Made by a program: the position numbers and the translations under genes. Of a stretch of 54,874 nt of DNA, positions 46,327-54,874 are shown piece by piece. The stretch lies in NCBI GenBank assembly GCA_016871495.1, contig VHDF01000026.1, positions 1 to 54,874 on the forward strand, given 5' to 3'. The stretch's first letter is position 1; each line of letters starts with the position of its first letter. The notes beneath the pieces were generated by a model. The model made no database searches and had not been told where the DNA came from. It worked only from the letters and a program-made list of their open reading frames with translations. Origin of the DNA: Verrucomicrobiota bacterium (GTDB lineage: Bacteria; Verrucomicrobiota; Verrucomicrobiia; Limisphaerales; VHDF01).

Positions 46327-48693
46327 ATGATCGGGCAACTCGACCGCAAACTGCTTCGCGATTTGGCGCGCATGAAAGGCCAGGCCGTGGCTGTTTGCCT
46401 GGTCATGGCCTGCGGACTGGCCATGCTCATCATGGCTCGCAGCCTGATTCATTCACTGGAAACCACCCGCCAGAGTTACTACCGTGCGCATCGGTTTGCG
46501 GATCTTTTCGTCCACTTGAAACGGGCTCCCCTGGAGGTGGCCCGCCGGGCGCGAGCCATTGCCGGCGTGGCCGAGGTGCAACCCGGGATCTCGGCCCAAG
46601 TGACGCTTGACATCGACGGTCTGGTCGAACCCGCCAGCGGCTTGGTTCGCTCGCTTCCCGACGAGGGAACGCCTCTGCTGAACCGCCTGTTCCTTCGGTC
46701 CGGCCAGTGGCTCGAACCCGGCGCGCGCGGCGCCGTGTTGGTGGGGGAGGCATTCGCCCTCGCGAACAGGCTCCGTCCGGGGGACACCATGGCCATGATC
46801 CTCAATGGACGCCTGCGCCGTTTTCGCGTGAACGGCATCGTGCTTTCCCCCGAATTCGTCTTCGAGTCCCGTCCCGGCTCGGCGCTTCCCGACAACCGCA
46901 CCTACGGCATTTTCTGGATGCCCTACGAGGAACTCGCCAATGCCTTCGACATGGACCAGGCCTTCAATCATCTGGCGTTGGCCCTCGGGCCCGGGGCCTC
47001 GGAGAAAGCCGTGAGCGCCGAACTCGACCGCCTGCTGCTTCCTTACGGAGGGCGCGGGGCTTTCGGCCGCCAGGATCATCCCTCCGATATCCGGGTGTCG
47101 GACGAGATTCGGGTGCTGACGACCCTTTCCATTGGCTTTCCCATGGTGTTCTTGAGTGTCTCCGCGTTCATGACCAACTCGGTGCTCTCCCGGCTGCTGA
47201 ATTTGCAACGCGAGCAAGTGGCGATTCTCAAAGCTTTCGGTTACTCGGATGTGCAGATCGCCTGGCATTATCTGAAGTTTGCCATCGTGTTCGTTTGTGG
47301 CGGCACCCTGATTGGCGCCGTCGGGGGAGTCCTCCTGGGCGCGAACTTGGTCGACATGTACCATCGGTTCTTCCGTTTTCCCGCGCTCGCGTTTCAGGTG
47401 GATGCCGCCGCGCTGGGCATCGCGCTCGGTGTCGGTGTGGGCGCCGCCATGCTCGGCGTGCTGGGCGCGGTGCGCCGTGCCGCGAAACTGCCGCCCGCCG
47501 AAGCCATGCGTCCGGAGCCCCCCGCGAGCTTCCGGCCGTCCTTCCTGGAACGCGCGGGGTTGTCCGGCCATTTCAGCAATCCGTTTCGGATGGCGGTCCG
47601 CAACCTGGAACGCAAGCCCTGGCAAGCCTTCTTCACGGCGTCCGGGCTTTCCCTGGCCACGGCGATTCTGATCATTCCCAACGCGTTTCGCGACAGCGTC
47701 CGCGAGGTGCTTGGATTTCAGTGGGACATCGCTCAGCGCCACGATGTCAGTCTGGGCTTGATCGAGCCGGACTCCCAATCGACCTTGCACGATTTTGCCA
47801 GGCTGCCGGGCGTCGTCAGCGTGGAGGCTTTCCGCAATGCCGCGGCGCGGATTCACTTTGGACACCGCAGCCGGCAGGTCGGGATCAGCGGATTACCCTC
47901 GGACTCGATGCACGAGCGCGCCATTGATGCGCACAACAAACAGATTCCGCTGCCGCCGGACGGTCTTGTGATCTCGGTGAAACTGGCCGAGGTCCTGGGA
48001 GCCCGCCGGGGCGATCTCTTAAAGGTGGAGTTCTTGGAGGGCCAGCGCCGGGTGCGTGAAGTGCCTTTGCTTGGGTTGTCGGACGACTTCGCGGGGATCA
48101 AAGTCAACATGGAGCGGGGCTCGCTGAACCGGCTGATGGGCGAGGGCGACGTGGTCACCGGCGCGACGTTCTGCGTGGATTCGAGAGAAAAGGAACGCTT
48201 TCTCGCGGCCTTGAAGAGGCAGCCGCGGGTGGCTTGGGTGGCCGTCAAGGAATCGCTTCGGGCCAATTTTCGCGAAACCACCGCGGCCAGCATCAACCTG
48301 ATTCAATCCATTTATCTGACGTTCGCCACGGTCGTTGCTTTTGGGGTCGTTTACAACAACGCTCGCATCTCTCTGGCCGAGCGGGGCCGTGATCTGGCGA
48401 CCCTGCGCGTCATTGGGTTTACCCAGCCTGAAGTGGCGCGAGTGCTGATCCTGGAACTTGGTGCGCTGGCGTTCGTGGCCGTCCCCCTGGGACTTTTGCT
48501 GGGCACCGGCTTCGCCACCGGCATCATTCAAGCCGTGAACACCGAAACCGTGCGGCTTCCGCTCGTGCTCACCCGTTTCAACTACACCTTCGCCGTCATC
48601 GTGGTCTTCACCGCCTCCCTCTTGTCCGCGGGAGTGGTGCTCCGGAAACTCAAGCAATTAAACCTGGTGGGCGCCCTCCGCGCTCCGGAATGA
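46327..48693 (+). CDS. FtsX-type ABC transporter permease
   Basis: This 788-residue permease has one N-terminal helix (VAVCLVMACGLAMLIMA), a large extracytoplasmic MacB_PCD-like domain, and a first FtsX module (LSRLLNLQREQVAILKAFGYS in parts: EQVAILKAFGYSDVQIAWHY). A second outer domain follows, with a second FtsX module near the C-terminus (RGRDLATLRVIGFTQPEVAR). This two-module layout resembles FtsX/LolE-like mechanotransmission permeases more than metal importers. It starts two bases after the ATPase stop, which indicates coupling. The substrate is unknown. Confidence 0.85.
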   Translation: MIGQLDRKLLRDLARMKGQAVAVCLVMACGLAMLIMARSLIHSLETTRQSYYRAHRFADLFVHLKRAPLEVARRARAIAGVAEVQPGISAQVTLDIDGLVEPASGLVRSLPDEGTPLLNRLFLRSGQWLEPGARGAVLVGEAFALANRLRPGDTMAMILNGRLRRFRVNGIVLSPEFVFESRPGSALPDNRTYGIFWMPYEELANAFDMDQAFNHLALALGPGASEKAVSAELDRLLLPYGGRGAFGRQDHPSDIRVSDEIRVLTTLSIGFPMVFLSVSAFMTNSVLSRLLNLQREQVAILKAFGYSDVQIAWHYLKFAIVFVCGGTLIGAVGGVLLGANLVDMYHRFFRFPALAFQVDAAALGIALGVGVGAAMLGVLGAVRRAAKLPPAEAMRPEPPASFRPSFLERAGLSGHFSNPFRMAVRNLERKPWQAFFTASGLSLATAILIIPNAFRDSVREVLGFQWDIAQRHDVSLGLIEPDSQSTLHDFARLPGVVSVEAFRNAAARIHFGHRSRQVGISGLPSDSMHERAIDAHNKQIPLPPDGLVISVKLAEVLGARRGDLLKVEFLEGQRRVREVPLLGLSDDFAGIKVNMERGSLNRLMGEGDVVTGATFCVDSREKERFLAALKRQPRVAWVAVKESLRANFRETTAASINLIQSIYLTFATVVAFGVVYNNARISLAERGRDLATLRVIGFTQPEVARVLILELGALAFVAVPLGLLLGTGFATGIIQAVNTETVRLPLVLTRFNYTFAVIVVFTASLLSAGVVLRKLKQLNLVGALRAPE

Positions 48694-48721
48694 AGCGTGT
48701 TCCTGAAGGTCCCCTTTCCTG

Positions 48722-49897
48722 ATGAACTCTCCTGATCCCAAAGTCCGCCGCCGCCCCTGGCTTCCCTACGCCGGTTTCACCCTCCTGGCCGTGCTGGTGA
48801 CTTATGGGCTCTGGCCGAAACCCACTCCGGTCGAAATTGCGACCGTGAATCGAGGGCCCCTGCGTTCCACCATCAACGAGGAAGGGAAAACCCGTATCCG
48901 CGAGCGCTTTTTGGTGTCCGCGCCCGTGGCGGGCAATCTCCGCCGCATTCCCCTGAAAGTGGGCTCGCCCATCGCCCAGGCCGGCGAAGTGGTCGCCGTC
49001 ATCGATCCCTTGACCCCGGCGCCGCTGGATGCCCGCTCGCGCTCGCTTTCCGAGGCCCGCCGCGATTCGGCCTCGGCTCAGCTTGACCGCGCCCGGGAAG
49101 CACACCGCTTTGCCGCGAGCGAGCTGAAGCGTTCCGAAAAGCTTCACGAAGCGCGGGCGTTATCCATTCAGGACTTGGAGCAGGCGCAATGGAGGGAAGT
49201 GTCCGCCTCCCGCGAATTGACCGCAGCCGAGAGCGCGCTGCGGCTGGCGGAGGCGGAACTGGCCGAATTCCATGCCCCCGGCAAAGCGGAGGGTGCGCAT
49301 GTCGAGGTGCGGGCGCCGGCCCGAGGACGGGTTCTCCGCATGATCGAGGAGAGCGCGCGGGTGGTTCCGGCTGGAGCGCCCTTGTTGGAAATCGGCGATC
49401 CCGCCGACCTTGAAGTGATTGTGGAAGTGCTTTCGCGAGACGGAGCCATGATCTCGCCTGGAACTTCGGTCGAACTGGAACAGTGGGGCGGCCAGGATTC
49501 ACTGAAGGCCATCGTGCGGCTGGTGGAGCCGGCCGCGTTTACCAAAGTGTCTGCGCTCGGAGTGGAAGAGCAGCGGGTCTACGTGGTGGCGGATTTGCTG
49601 ACCCCGCCGAATCAACGCGGCAATTTGGGAGATCAATTCCGTGTGGAAGCACGCATCATCACCTGGCAGACCAATCAAACCGTCAAGGTGGCGGGGGGCG
49701 CCCTCTTTCGCCAAGGGGATCAATGGAGCGCCTTTGTGCTTGAGGGACATGTCGCGCGTCTCCGGTCGGTCCAACCCGGCAGGAACAGCGGCACCGAGGT
49801 GCAGATTCTCGACGGCCTGCGCGAAGGCGAACAAGTCATCCTTTACCCGGGTGACCGCATCAAACCCGGCGCCCGCGTGGCTCCTGTGAAGATTTGA
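48722..49897 (+). CDS. HlyD-family periplasmic adaptor protein
   Basis: This 391-residue protein has a short cytoplasmic N-terminus, a membrane helix (PYAGFTLLAVLVTYGLW), a barrel-sandwich with GNLRRIPLKVGSPIAQAG, a helical hairpin (about 100-180), and a beta-barrel with PGTSVELEQWGG. It is the adaptor of the preceding ATPase and permease and resembles DevB/MacA-type proteins. It begins 28 bases after the permease. No outer-membrane channel gene follows, so the system may end at this adaptor or use a TolC encoded elsewhere. Confidence 0.88.
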   Translation: MNSPDPKVRRRPWLPYAGFTLLAVLVTYGLWPKPTPVEIATVNRGPLRSTINEEGKTRIRERFLVSAPVAGNLRRIPLKVGSPIAQAGEVVAVIDPLTPAPLDARSRSLSEARRDSASAQLDRAREAHRFAASELKRSEKLHEARALSIQDLEQAQWREVSASRELTAAESALRLAEAELAEFHAPGKAEGAHVEVRAPARGRVLRMIEESARVVPAGAPLLEIGDPADLEVIVEVLSRDGAMISPGTSVELEQWGGQDSLKAIVRLVEPAAFTKVSALGVEEQRVYVVADLLTPPNQRGNLGDQFRVEARIITWQTNQTVKVAGGALFRQGDQWSAFVLEGHVARLRSVQPGRNSGTEVQILDGLREGEQVILYPGDRIKPGARVAPVKI

Positions 49898-49900
49898 AGG

Positions 49901-50656
49901 TTACAACTTTGGACCGTCAAACATGAAGGTGTAGCCAGGTCCGTCCTGATAAGTGGGCTTGTCTGGAAAGGAGCGCAGAAAGGCAACGTGTCCATCCACA
50001 AACACCACGTTGCCCCACCCCAGCGCCTTGTTGTGATGCCAATAGGCGTGCTGGAAGGGTTGCGTCTTTCCGCCCGGAGCCTCGGTCATCCAGCCCCACA
50101 TGCCGAAGGGGTAGTCATTGGCCAGAACCATCAGGCTCGGGGATCGAATTTCGGCGGATTTCTTGCCATGAAGGCCCTTGGTGCCGTTTTCGTTGCCGCC
50201 ACTATTGTAGAAATAACTGTTGCCGAAAGTGTCGAAGAGGGAGGGCTTGCGATCGTTAGCCCAGCGTCCCTTGGTGGCGCCTTTGTCGTTGGGACATTTG
50301 AAAACCCGAAAAACCCCCTCGTTGTCGTTGGTTTTCACGCGGCGATCCACGGTGACATAGGGGTTGATAAAGCGCAGCTCCTCGAGATACTCGGTGCCTT
50401 TCTTGCCTCCCCAGCCGTAATACGACAGCACCGGACCCCCGGCGTGGGTGGGGAATCGCTGATCCGCCTCATCGAGGTACAATGCATTCGCCAATCCCAG
50501 TTGCCGCAAATGTGCGGAACAGGCGACGCGTTGGGAAGTTTTCTTCGCCCGAGCCAGTGCCGGCAAAAGCATCCCGGCGAGAATGGCGATGATCGCGATG
50601 ACCACCAAGAGTTCGATCAAGGTAAATCCCGGCGCGGAGGAATGGCGGCCTTTCAT
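49901..50656 (-). CDS. Third prepilin-type N-terminal methylation protein
   Basis: This 251-residue protein has a short leader and the cleavage/hydrophobic segment [20 protein letters not shown] (residues 10-29). It then has conserved [26 protein letters not shown] and the family end [12 protein letters not shown]. It is one of three homologues in the window and stands alone on the minus strand, its stop only three bases from that of the HlyD gene. It is membrane-anchored and faces out. Its function is unknown. Confidence 0.8.
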   Translation of the reverse strand: MKGRHSSAPGFTLIELLVVIAIIAILAGMLLPALARAKKTSQRVACSAHLRQLGLANALYLDEADQRFPTHAGGPVLSYYGWGGKKGTEYLEELRFINPYVTVDRRVKTNDNEGVFRVFKCPNDKGATKGRWANDRKPSLFDTFGNSYFYNSGGNENGTKGLHGKKSAEIRSPSLMVLANDYPFGMWGWMTEAPGGKTQPFQHAYWHHNKALGWGNVVFVDGHVAFLRSFPDKPTYQDGPGYTFMFDGPKL

Positions 50657-50886
50657 CTGGAAGCGGGTAGTGGTTCTAGTCTCGCGGAATCATCAGGAGA
50701 TGCGAGCTAATTGTGAGGAAGTCAATCGAGATTCCCTCTTTTTGCCCGTGAAGGAAACCGGCCCAGGGTCTGCTTCGCGGGGACGGATCCGCCGCGTGCA
50801 GCACGTGTTTTTGAACCTTTTCCGCTCCAAGGAAATGTATCGACTGCCGAGAGTGCTTCTGACAGGCTAACGCAGGATTCCATCGG

Positions 50887-52432
50887 ATGTTTGGCCTACT
50901 GAAGAACCTTTCAGGAAAAGCGACCCCGCCCCCCTCCCGCGCCGACGCCTGCTCCATTGGTGGGAGATGGCATCGTGGTTTCCTTGGCCGTCGTAACGAC
51001 CAAATTCCCCGAGAATCTGCAGGCCGGCATTCTTCGTTCGCCGGGAGGAGCCACCGTAACCCTGAGCCTGGATGCCATCCTTCCCCAGCTCACTTCGGGT
51101 GCCGTCAAGATCCCCTACACTGAGCTCGTCGGACTGGCGCCGGAAGGCTATTTGCAGTCCGTCGGTGAAGCCGATTCCACCCTCATCGAGGTTCCGCTTT
51201 CCGAAATCCTCCCCAAACTTCGTCCCGACCAATTGCCGCGCCGACAGAGCCAGCGGAGAGTGGAAGTGCCGGATGATATCCAGGCTCTCTTTGGGAGCAA
51301 GGGAAAGGGTCCCGAGAAAGCACCTGTCACGGCTCCCGCCAAACCCGGGACCAATCCGCCTCTCCCTGCCCCGGCAGCGCCCGTCAAACCCCCCTCGGGC
51401 CTGCCGGATCCAGCCTCTTTGCGGCCTGCCCAGCCGATGCCGACGAAGCCCGTCGGCACCGGACCCGCGCCGGCTCCCGCGGCTGCCAAGCCGGCTCCTT
51501 TGCCTGCGGCCAAGCCGGTGCCTGCCCCAGCGCCAACTTCCGTTCCCACGCCAACTCCTGCACCGTCAGCACCGCTGACCATTGGAGCGGATATCACGGT
51601 CAAATTGGGACAATTGATCCAAGCTTGGCCCGAGGCGGCCAAGCAAGCGGCCACGGCCGCGAGCGAAGCCACGGTGGACATCCCGATGTCCGCGATCGAG
51701 CAGGGCGTGAAGAAAGGTCGGATTCAAGTCAAAGGGGCTCAGCTCAAGTCATGGATCAAGGGAGGAAGTCCTGAATTGGATGACGCCGCCGATTTCGATC
51801 TGCCGATTCCCCTGCTCGCGCCGATGTATTTGCTGCGGAAGGCTCCGGCCAAACCTCAGCGCAAAGTCACGGTCGGCGACAATATTCCTGATGTCTTCGC
51901 GGGCAAACCGGCTGCTCCGGCTGCCACTCCCGAGCCCGCCGCGCCTGCGCCGACTCCAGCACCGACTCCAGCACCGGCTCCGACACCTGCTCCTGATCCT
52001 GCCAAGGCTCAGAAACCGGCTGCGCCGGCGGCACCTGCAGCCCCGACGCTGGCTGACGTTTTCCAACAGCCGGGCAAAACGAGCTGGACTCCACAGGAGC
52101 TCGTCCAGCGCTTGGCGGGCATGAAGGGTTTCTCGGGCGCCGTCATCTCCACGAGCGACGGGTTGCTGGTCGCCGGTCAAGTTTCGCAGGCGCTCAAGGC
52201 GGATTTGATCGCCGGATTCCTTCCCGAGATGTTTTCCCGCCTGAATCAGTATTCGAAAGAGATTCGCCTGGGAGAGGTCCAGCAGGTCAGTATGAACGCC
52301 GGCCTGGTTCAGTGCCGGGTCTTTGCGGTCTCCAAATTCTACTTGGGCTTGTTAAGTGCCGCCGATGCCCCGCTCCCGTCCGCGACGCTGGATCTCGTTT
52401 TGAAGGAGCTGGGGAAGCTCGCTTCGAAATAG
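50887..52432 (+). CDS. Ala/Pro-rich adaptor with tandem homologous segments and C-terminal roadblock/LC7 domain (N-terminal frameshift)
   Basis: A good ATG (50887) begins MFGLLKNLSGKA. In the C-rich run at about 50924-50934 the frame must shift by one base to enter the long frame, which otherwise begins only at a TTG (50957). Removing one C gives a continuous protein of about 514 residues. Two related segments follow, each ending in a V-x-V-x-D-x-I-x-x-[LV]-F-[AG] motif (VEVPDDIQALFG and VTVGDNIPDVFAG), with Pro/Ala linkers. Residues from about 395 form a roadblock domain (FSGAVISTSDGLLVAG, LGEVQQVSMNAG). It probably brings the GTPase encoded downstream to its target. The stop is 15 bases before that gene. 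Confidence 0.7.
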
Positions 52433-52447
52433 CCACCCTCGATTCTT

Positions 52448-53059
52448 ATGGCCATCATCAACCAGGCAACGAAAGAGCTTCAGGTCAAGATCGTCTATTA
52501 CGGGCCCGCCAAATGCGGCAAGACGATCAACCTGGAGCAGGTTCATGCGAACGTGCAGGTGCCCAACGCGGAGAGCAAGGGCAAGATGGTGTCGCTCGCC
52601 ACGAGTTCCGACCGCACCCTGTTCTTCGATTTCTTTCCGCTCGAGGCGATGTCGATCAAGGGATTCAAAACCAAATTCCAGCTTTACACGGTCCCGGGCC
52701 AGGTCATTTACAACACCACCCGGCAATTGGTGCTTCGGGGCGTGGACGGCATCGTGTTCGTGGCCGATTCCAACTACGAAAAGATGCAGGAGAACGTGGA
52801 GAGCTTCGCCAATTTGGAAGACAACCTGAAGTCCCTCAAATTGAAACTCGACGACATCCCTTACGTGCTGCAATACAACAAGCGTGACGCGGCCAACCCG
52901 GCGCCCGTCGATTACATGGAGTTTCTCCTCAACAACCGCGAGGTGCAGGTGCCCTCGTTCACGGCGGTGGCCTCGAAGAGCGACGGGGTGTTCGAAACCC
53001 TGAACATGATTGTCCGGCTGCTGCTCAACAAATTCATCAACGAGTCGGGACGCAAGTAA
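52448..53059 (+). CDS. MglA-like small GTPase
   Basis: This 203-residue Ras-like GTPase of the MglA type has P-loop GPAKCGKT (residues 19-26) and switch II VPGQVIYNTTR (82-92), where GQ is the usual place of the DxxG motif. NKRD (144-147) reads guanine, and VASKS ends the nucleotide site. The segment LVLRGVDGIVFVADSNY is typical of MglA. MglA proteins set cell polarity or act as switches activated and inactivated by roadblock proteins. It is flanked on both sides by roadblock genes on the same strand. Confidence 0.9.
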   Translation: MAIINQATKELQVKIVYYGPAKCGKTINLEQVHANVQVPNAESKGKMVSLATSSDRTLFFDFFPLEAMSIKGFKTKFQLYTVPGQVIYNTTRQLVLRGVDGIVFVADSNYEKMQENVESFANLEDNLKSLKLKLDDIPYVLQYNKRDAANPAPVDYMEFLLNNREVQVPSFTAVASKSDGVFETLNMIVRLLLNKFINESGRK

Positions 53060-53074
53060 GTCGATCGGGACCCT

Positions 53075-53581
53075 ATGGCCGGCTTTCCTCAAATCACCGA
53101 GGAAGATTCCAAGAGCTTTACGGAAACGCTCAACGAGCTCGTCCTCCAAAGCGAGGCCACCAGCGCGTTGATCGTCGAGAAGGCCGGCTATCTCATCCAT
53201 CAGTGCGGCCACTGCGCGGATTTCGACACCACTCAGGTGGCCACCCTCGCCTCCAACGCGTTCAACGCCACCCAATTCCTGGCCAGTCTCATCACGGAGA
53301 CTAATTTCACCGGCATGTACCAGCAGGGTGAGCGCTTCAGCACCCTCATCCTGAACGTGGACGAGAATTGCCTGGTGGTCGTGATTTTTAAGGCCACCCT
53401 CAGCGTTGGCATGATCAAGTATTATGCCTCGATCGCCATCAAGTGCATCGCGGATCAATTGCTCATCGCCCAGGGTCGCGACAACAGCGGCGGCATCGAT
53501 CTCGCCGATCTGGATCCCACCAACGTCTCCGAACTCTTCAAACGCCGTGAAACCGGCGAATCCGCGTCCACCACGCCGTAA
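53075..53581 (+). CDS. Roadblock/LC7-domain protein, probable MglB-like GAP partner
   Basis: This 168-residue protein starts with an acidic leader, then a roadblock fold (about 20-130): SEATSALIVEKAGYLIHQCG, ALASNAFNATQFLASL in the middle and LILNVDENCLVVVIFKATLSVGM in parts. The Asp-rich tail could be a regulatory end. MglB roadblock dimers act as GTPase-activating proteins for MglA, and its place 15 bases after the GTPase suggests the same. The downstream acetyltransferase overlaps its end. Confidence 0.8.
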   Translation: MAGFPQITEEDSKSFTETLNELVLQSEATSALIVEKAGYLIHQCGHCADFDTTQVATLASNAFNATQFLASLITETNFTGMYQQGERFSTLILNVDENCLVVVIFKATLSVGMIKYYASIAIKCIADQLLIAQGRDNSGGIDLADLDPTNVSELFKRRETGESASTTP

Positions 53582-54050
53582 GGCGGAAACGGCCGATCAC
53601 CGGTTTCTGATCCGGCAAGCCCAGCTTGGCGACGTTGCGGCCGTCGCGCGCTTCAACCGGGCCATGGCGTTCGAAACCGAGGGCAAGCGCCTTTCCAAAG
53701 CCAGCACGGAAAACGGAACCCGATCCCTCATCGCCTCGCCCACCTACGGATTCTACCTCGTCGCCCTGGAAGCCGGTCGTGTTGTCGGACAACTCTGCAT
53801 CACCTACGAATGGAGCGATTGGCATAACGGCGTGTATTGGTGGATCCAGAGCGTTTACGTGGACCCGCGATACCGTCGGCAGGGCGTTTTCCGAGCCCTG
53901 TTTCAGGAAGTCCGCCGCCAAAAGCAGGCCACCCCCGGAACCGCCTCGCTCCGTCTCTATGCCGACGCCACCAACCGCAAGGCGCAAGGTGTTTACCGCA
54001 AACTGGGCATGCAAAAAACCGCCTACGAAGTCTTTGAGCTGAAGGATTGA
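53547..54050 (+). CDS. GNAT-family N-acetyltransferase
   Basis: This protein of about 167 residues has the acetyl-CoA binding segment SVYVDPRYRRQGVFRALF (motif A, R-x-x-G-x-[AG]-like), preceded by AGRVVGQLCITYEW and followed by LYADATNRKAQGVYRKLGM. These define a complete GNAT domain, starting with FLIRQAQLGDV. The start is uncertain. A GTG at 53547 overlaps the roadblock gene by 35 bases, and no ATG lies between it and the domain. The substrate is unknown. It may be co-transcribed with the GTPase module. Confidence 0.75.
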   Translation: MKPANPRPPRRKAETADHRFLIRQAQLGDVAAVARFNRAMAFETEGKRLSKASTENGTRSLIASPTYGFYLVALEAGRVVGQLCITYEWSDWHNGVYWWIQSVYVDPRYRRQGVFRALFQEVRRQKQATPGTASLRLYADATNRKAQGVYRKLGMQKTAYEVFELKD

Positions 54051-54302
54051 GCAGTGTCGGGTTTTTTTACAGTTTGCATCAAGACTCGAACAGCTTGATC
54101 ATGAAAAGAGTTCAACCAAGTTCCCTGGCTTCTAACATCTCGAGTGTCGGTATTCCTTACAAAAACACCACTCTCAAACCCCTCAAGATTGATCTGTTGT
54201 GTATGTGTAATATGTTACTAATCAATAAATGATGACAACATTGAATGCCTTTTCAGAAACGAGGAACGATTCTTGCTAATAGCTCATACACCCCTCCAAT
54301 CT
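54051..54302. other. AT-richer intergenic region
   Basis: These 252 bases between the GNAT gene and the matrixin-like gene are clearly more AT-rich than the rest of the window. A run of seven T follows soon after the GNAT stop, without a strong stem before it. Short open frames here have no support. It should hold the promoter of the last gene. Confidence 0.4.
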
Positions 54303-54874
54303 ATGAAGAATTCCTTTTGGGCTTTTCCTTCTTCAACCCGATCGACAGCCGCATTTTCCGTGATCGCTGGGCTTGCCGCTTGGGCTCCGCTCGCGAACGC
54401 CATGTCGGTGGTTCCAACCCTTGAACCCTCCGATTTCGGGGTTTTGGGGACAGCTTGGGATCCGGTGCCAACACCTCCCGGGGGCTAGGTTTCCTTATGC
54501 CGGGAGGTGCCACATGGAGCATCATGGGGGCGGGCAAAGTCGATGTATCGGGCTTCGATCCCGGTCATGTTGGCCCCACCGTGTCCATCACATCGCTGGG
54601 GGTTCCGGGTTGGGGGTTGTCGGATTACAAAGATCTTATCGACGACGTGTTCAATGTGTGGGCTTCGGTCGCGAATCTCACCAACCTGGGTGAAGTTGCG
54701 GACGGTGGCGCTGATGCCGGTGCTCTGGATGCCGCTGGGGGCCACCTCGGTGATATTCGAGTCGCGGCCTGGGAAATTGGCGCTAGCGGAGTGCTCGCCG
54801 ACGCCTTTCAACCATGAACGGAAGCCATTTTTGGTCCCGGTGGATCGATTGCGGGGGACATCCATTTCGATCTG
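54303..54874 (+). pseudogene. Matrixin-like secreted metalloprotease-type gene, disrupted and cut by the window end
   Basis: The ATG at 54303 starts a signal peptide (AAFSVIAGLAAWAPLANA). The frame then stops at 54486-54488, just after a run of five G (about 54479-54483). One added base there would join PTPPGG to LGFLMPGGATWSIMGAG, and the protein continues to LGDIRVAAWEIG and DAFQP. A TGA at 54815-54817 interrupts it, followed in the same frame by TEAIFGPGGSIAGDIHFDL. The pattern GGATWS, LGDIRVAAW and GGSIAGDIHFD resembles verrucomicrobial matrixin-like (M10) proteins. The zinc site would lie beyond the window. Confidence 0.65.

Noticed and set aside
46453-47865. A 470-codon minus-strand frame opposite the FtsX permease
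   Set aside because: The plus strand encodes clear FtsX modules, and the minus frame is His- and Arg-rich, low in hydrophobic pattern.
51900-52030. Short direct repeats that might look like a CRISPR or minisatellite
   Set aside because: They encode the Pro/Ala/Thr linker of the roadblock adaptor in frame, with irregular unit length and no spacers.
54047-54232. A 61-codon frame after the acetyltransferase gene
   Set aside because: It lies in AT-richer intergenic DNA, overlaps the previous stop and has no coding-like composition.
1-54874. tRNA, rRNA, riboswitch, CRISPR, transposase and phage genes
   Set aside because: I looked for their usual conserved cores and protein motifs on both strands by eye and found none. 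A tRNAscan or Infernal search would be needed for a firm negative.

Overview
This window is a GC-rich stretch of bacterial chromosome with dense coding on both strands. It most likely comes from the Verrucomicrobiota, in the Pedosphaera/Limisphaera-like branch. The reasons are three prepilin-type proteins with the [19 protein letters not shown] start, a secreted c-type cytochrome of the planctomycete/verrucomicrobial type joined to leucine-rich repeats, LVIVD-type and matrixin-like secreted proteins, a formylglycine-generating enzyme, and many proteins resembling only family-level relatives. No rRNA, tRNA, CRISPR array, insertion sequence or phage gene was recognised. The lineage is an inference from gene content.

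Layout. 1-13 kb: the start of a YfhO-like membrane protein, a large secreted LVIVD-repeat protein, a rhamnulokinase coupled to a TPR protein, a DUF362 protein, a Tat-exported dimethylformamidase-like protein, and a TPR membrane protein paired with a TPR-AAA+ ATPase. 13-25 kb: glycerate kinase, RmuC, the cytochrome/LRR protein, a secreted HExxH metallopeptidase, an M48 peptidase with LemA, an EamA transporter and a Dabb protein. 25-33 kb: a frameshifted hybrid kinase, a DUF502 membrane protein, a helical exported protein, an ECF sigma factor with a probable anti-sigma partner, and two prepilin-like proteins. 33-41 kb: the glutamate synthase genes gltB and gltD and a formylglycine-generating enzyme.

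41-50 kb is a metal-homeostasis locus. A four-gene Mn/Zn ABC importer, with each gene overlapping the next by 4 bases, is divergent from an MntR-type repressor across a 74-base gap that holds a palindromic candidate operator. One importer permease carries a DtxR/MntR-like C-terminal domain. The mntR transcript appears to continue into a MacB/DevA-like ATPase, an FtsX-type permease and an HlyD-type adaptor.

50.9-54 kb is an MglA-like small-GTPase module: a long Ala/Pro-rich protein ending in a roadblock domain, the GTPase, a second roadblock protein and an acetyltransferase. The window ends inside a disrupted matrixin-like gene.

Two patterns cut across the window. Long GC-rich palindromes without a following T run sit on gene ends, and in three cases the stop codon lies at the very edge of the palindrome. 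Three reading frames (a hybrid kinase, the GTPase-locus adaptor and the matrixin-like gene) are broken by apparent single-base indels in C or G runs, which may be real or may be assembly errors.
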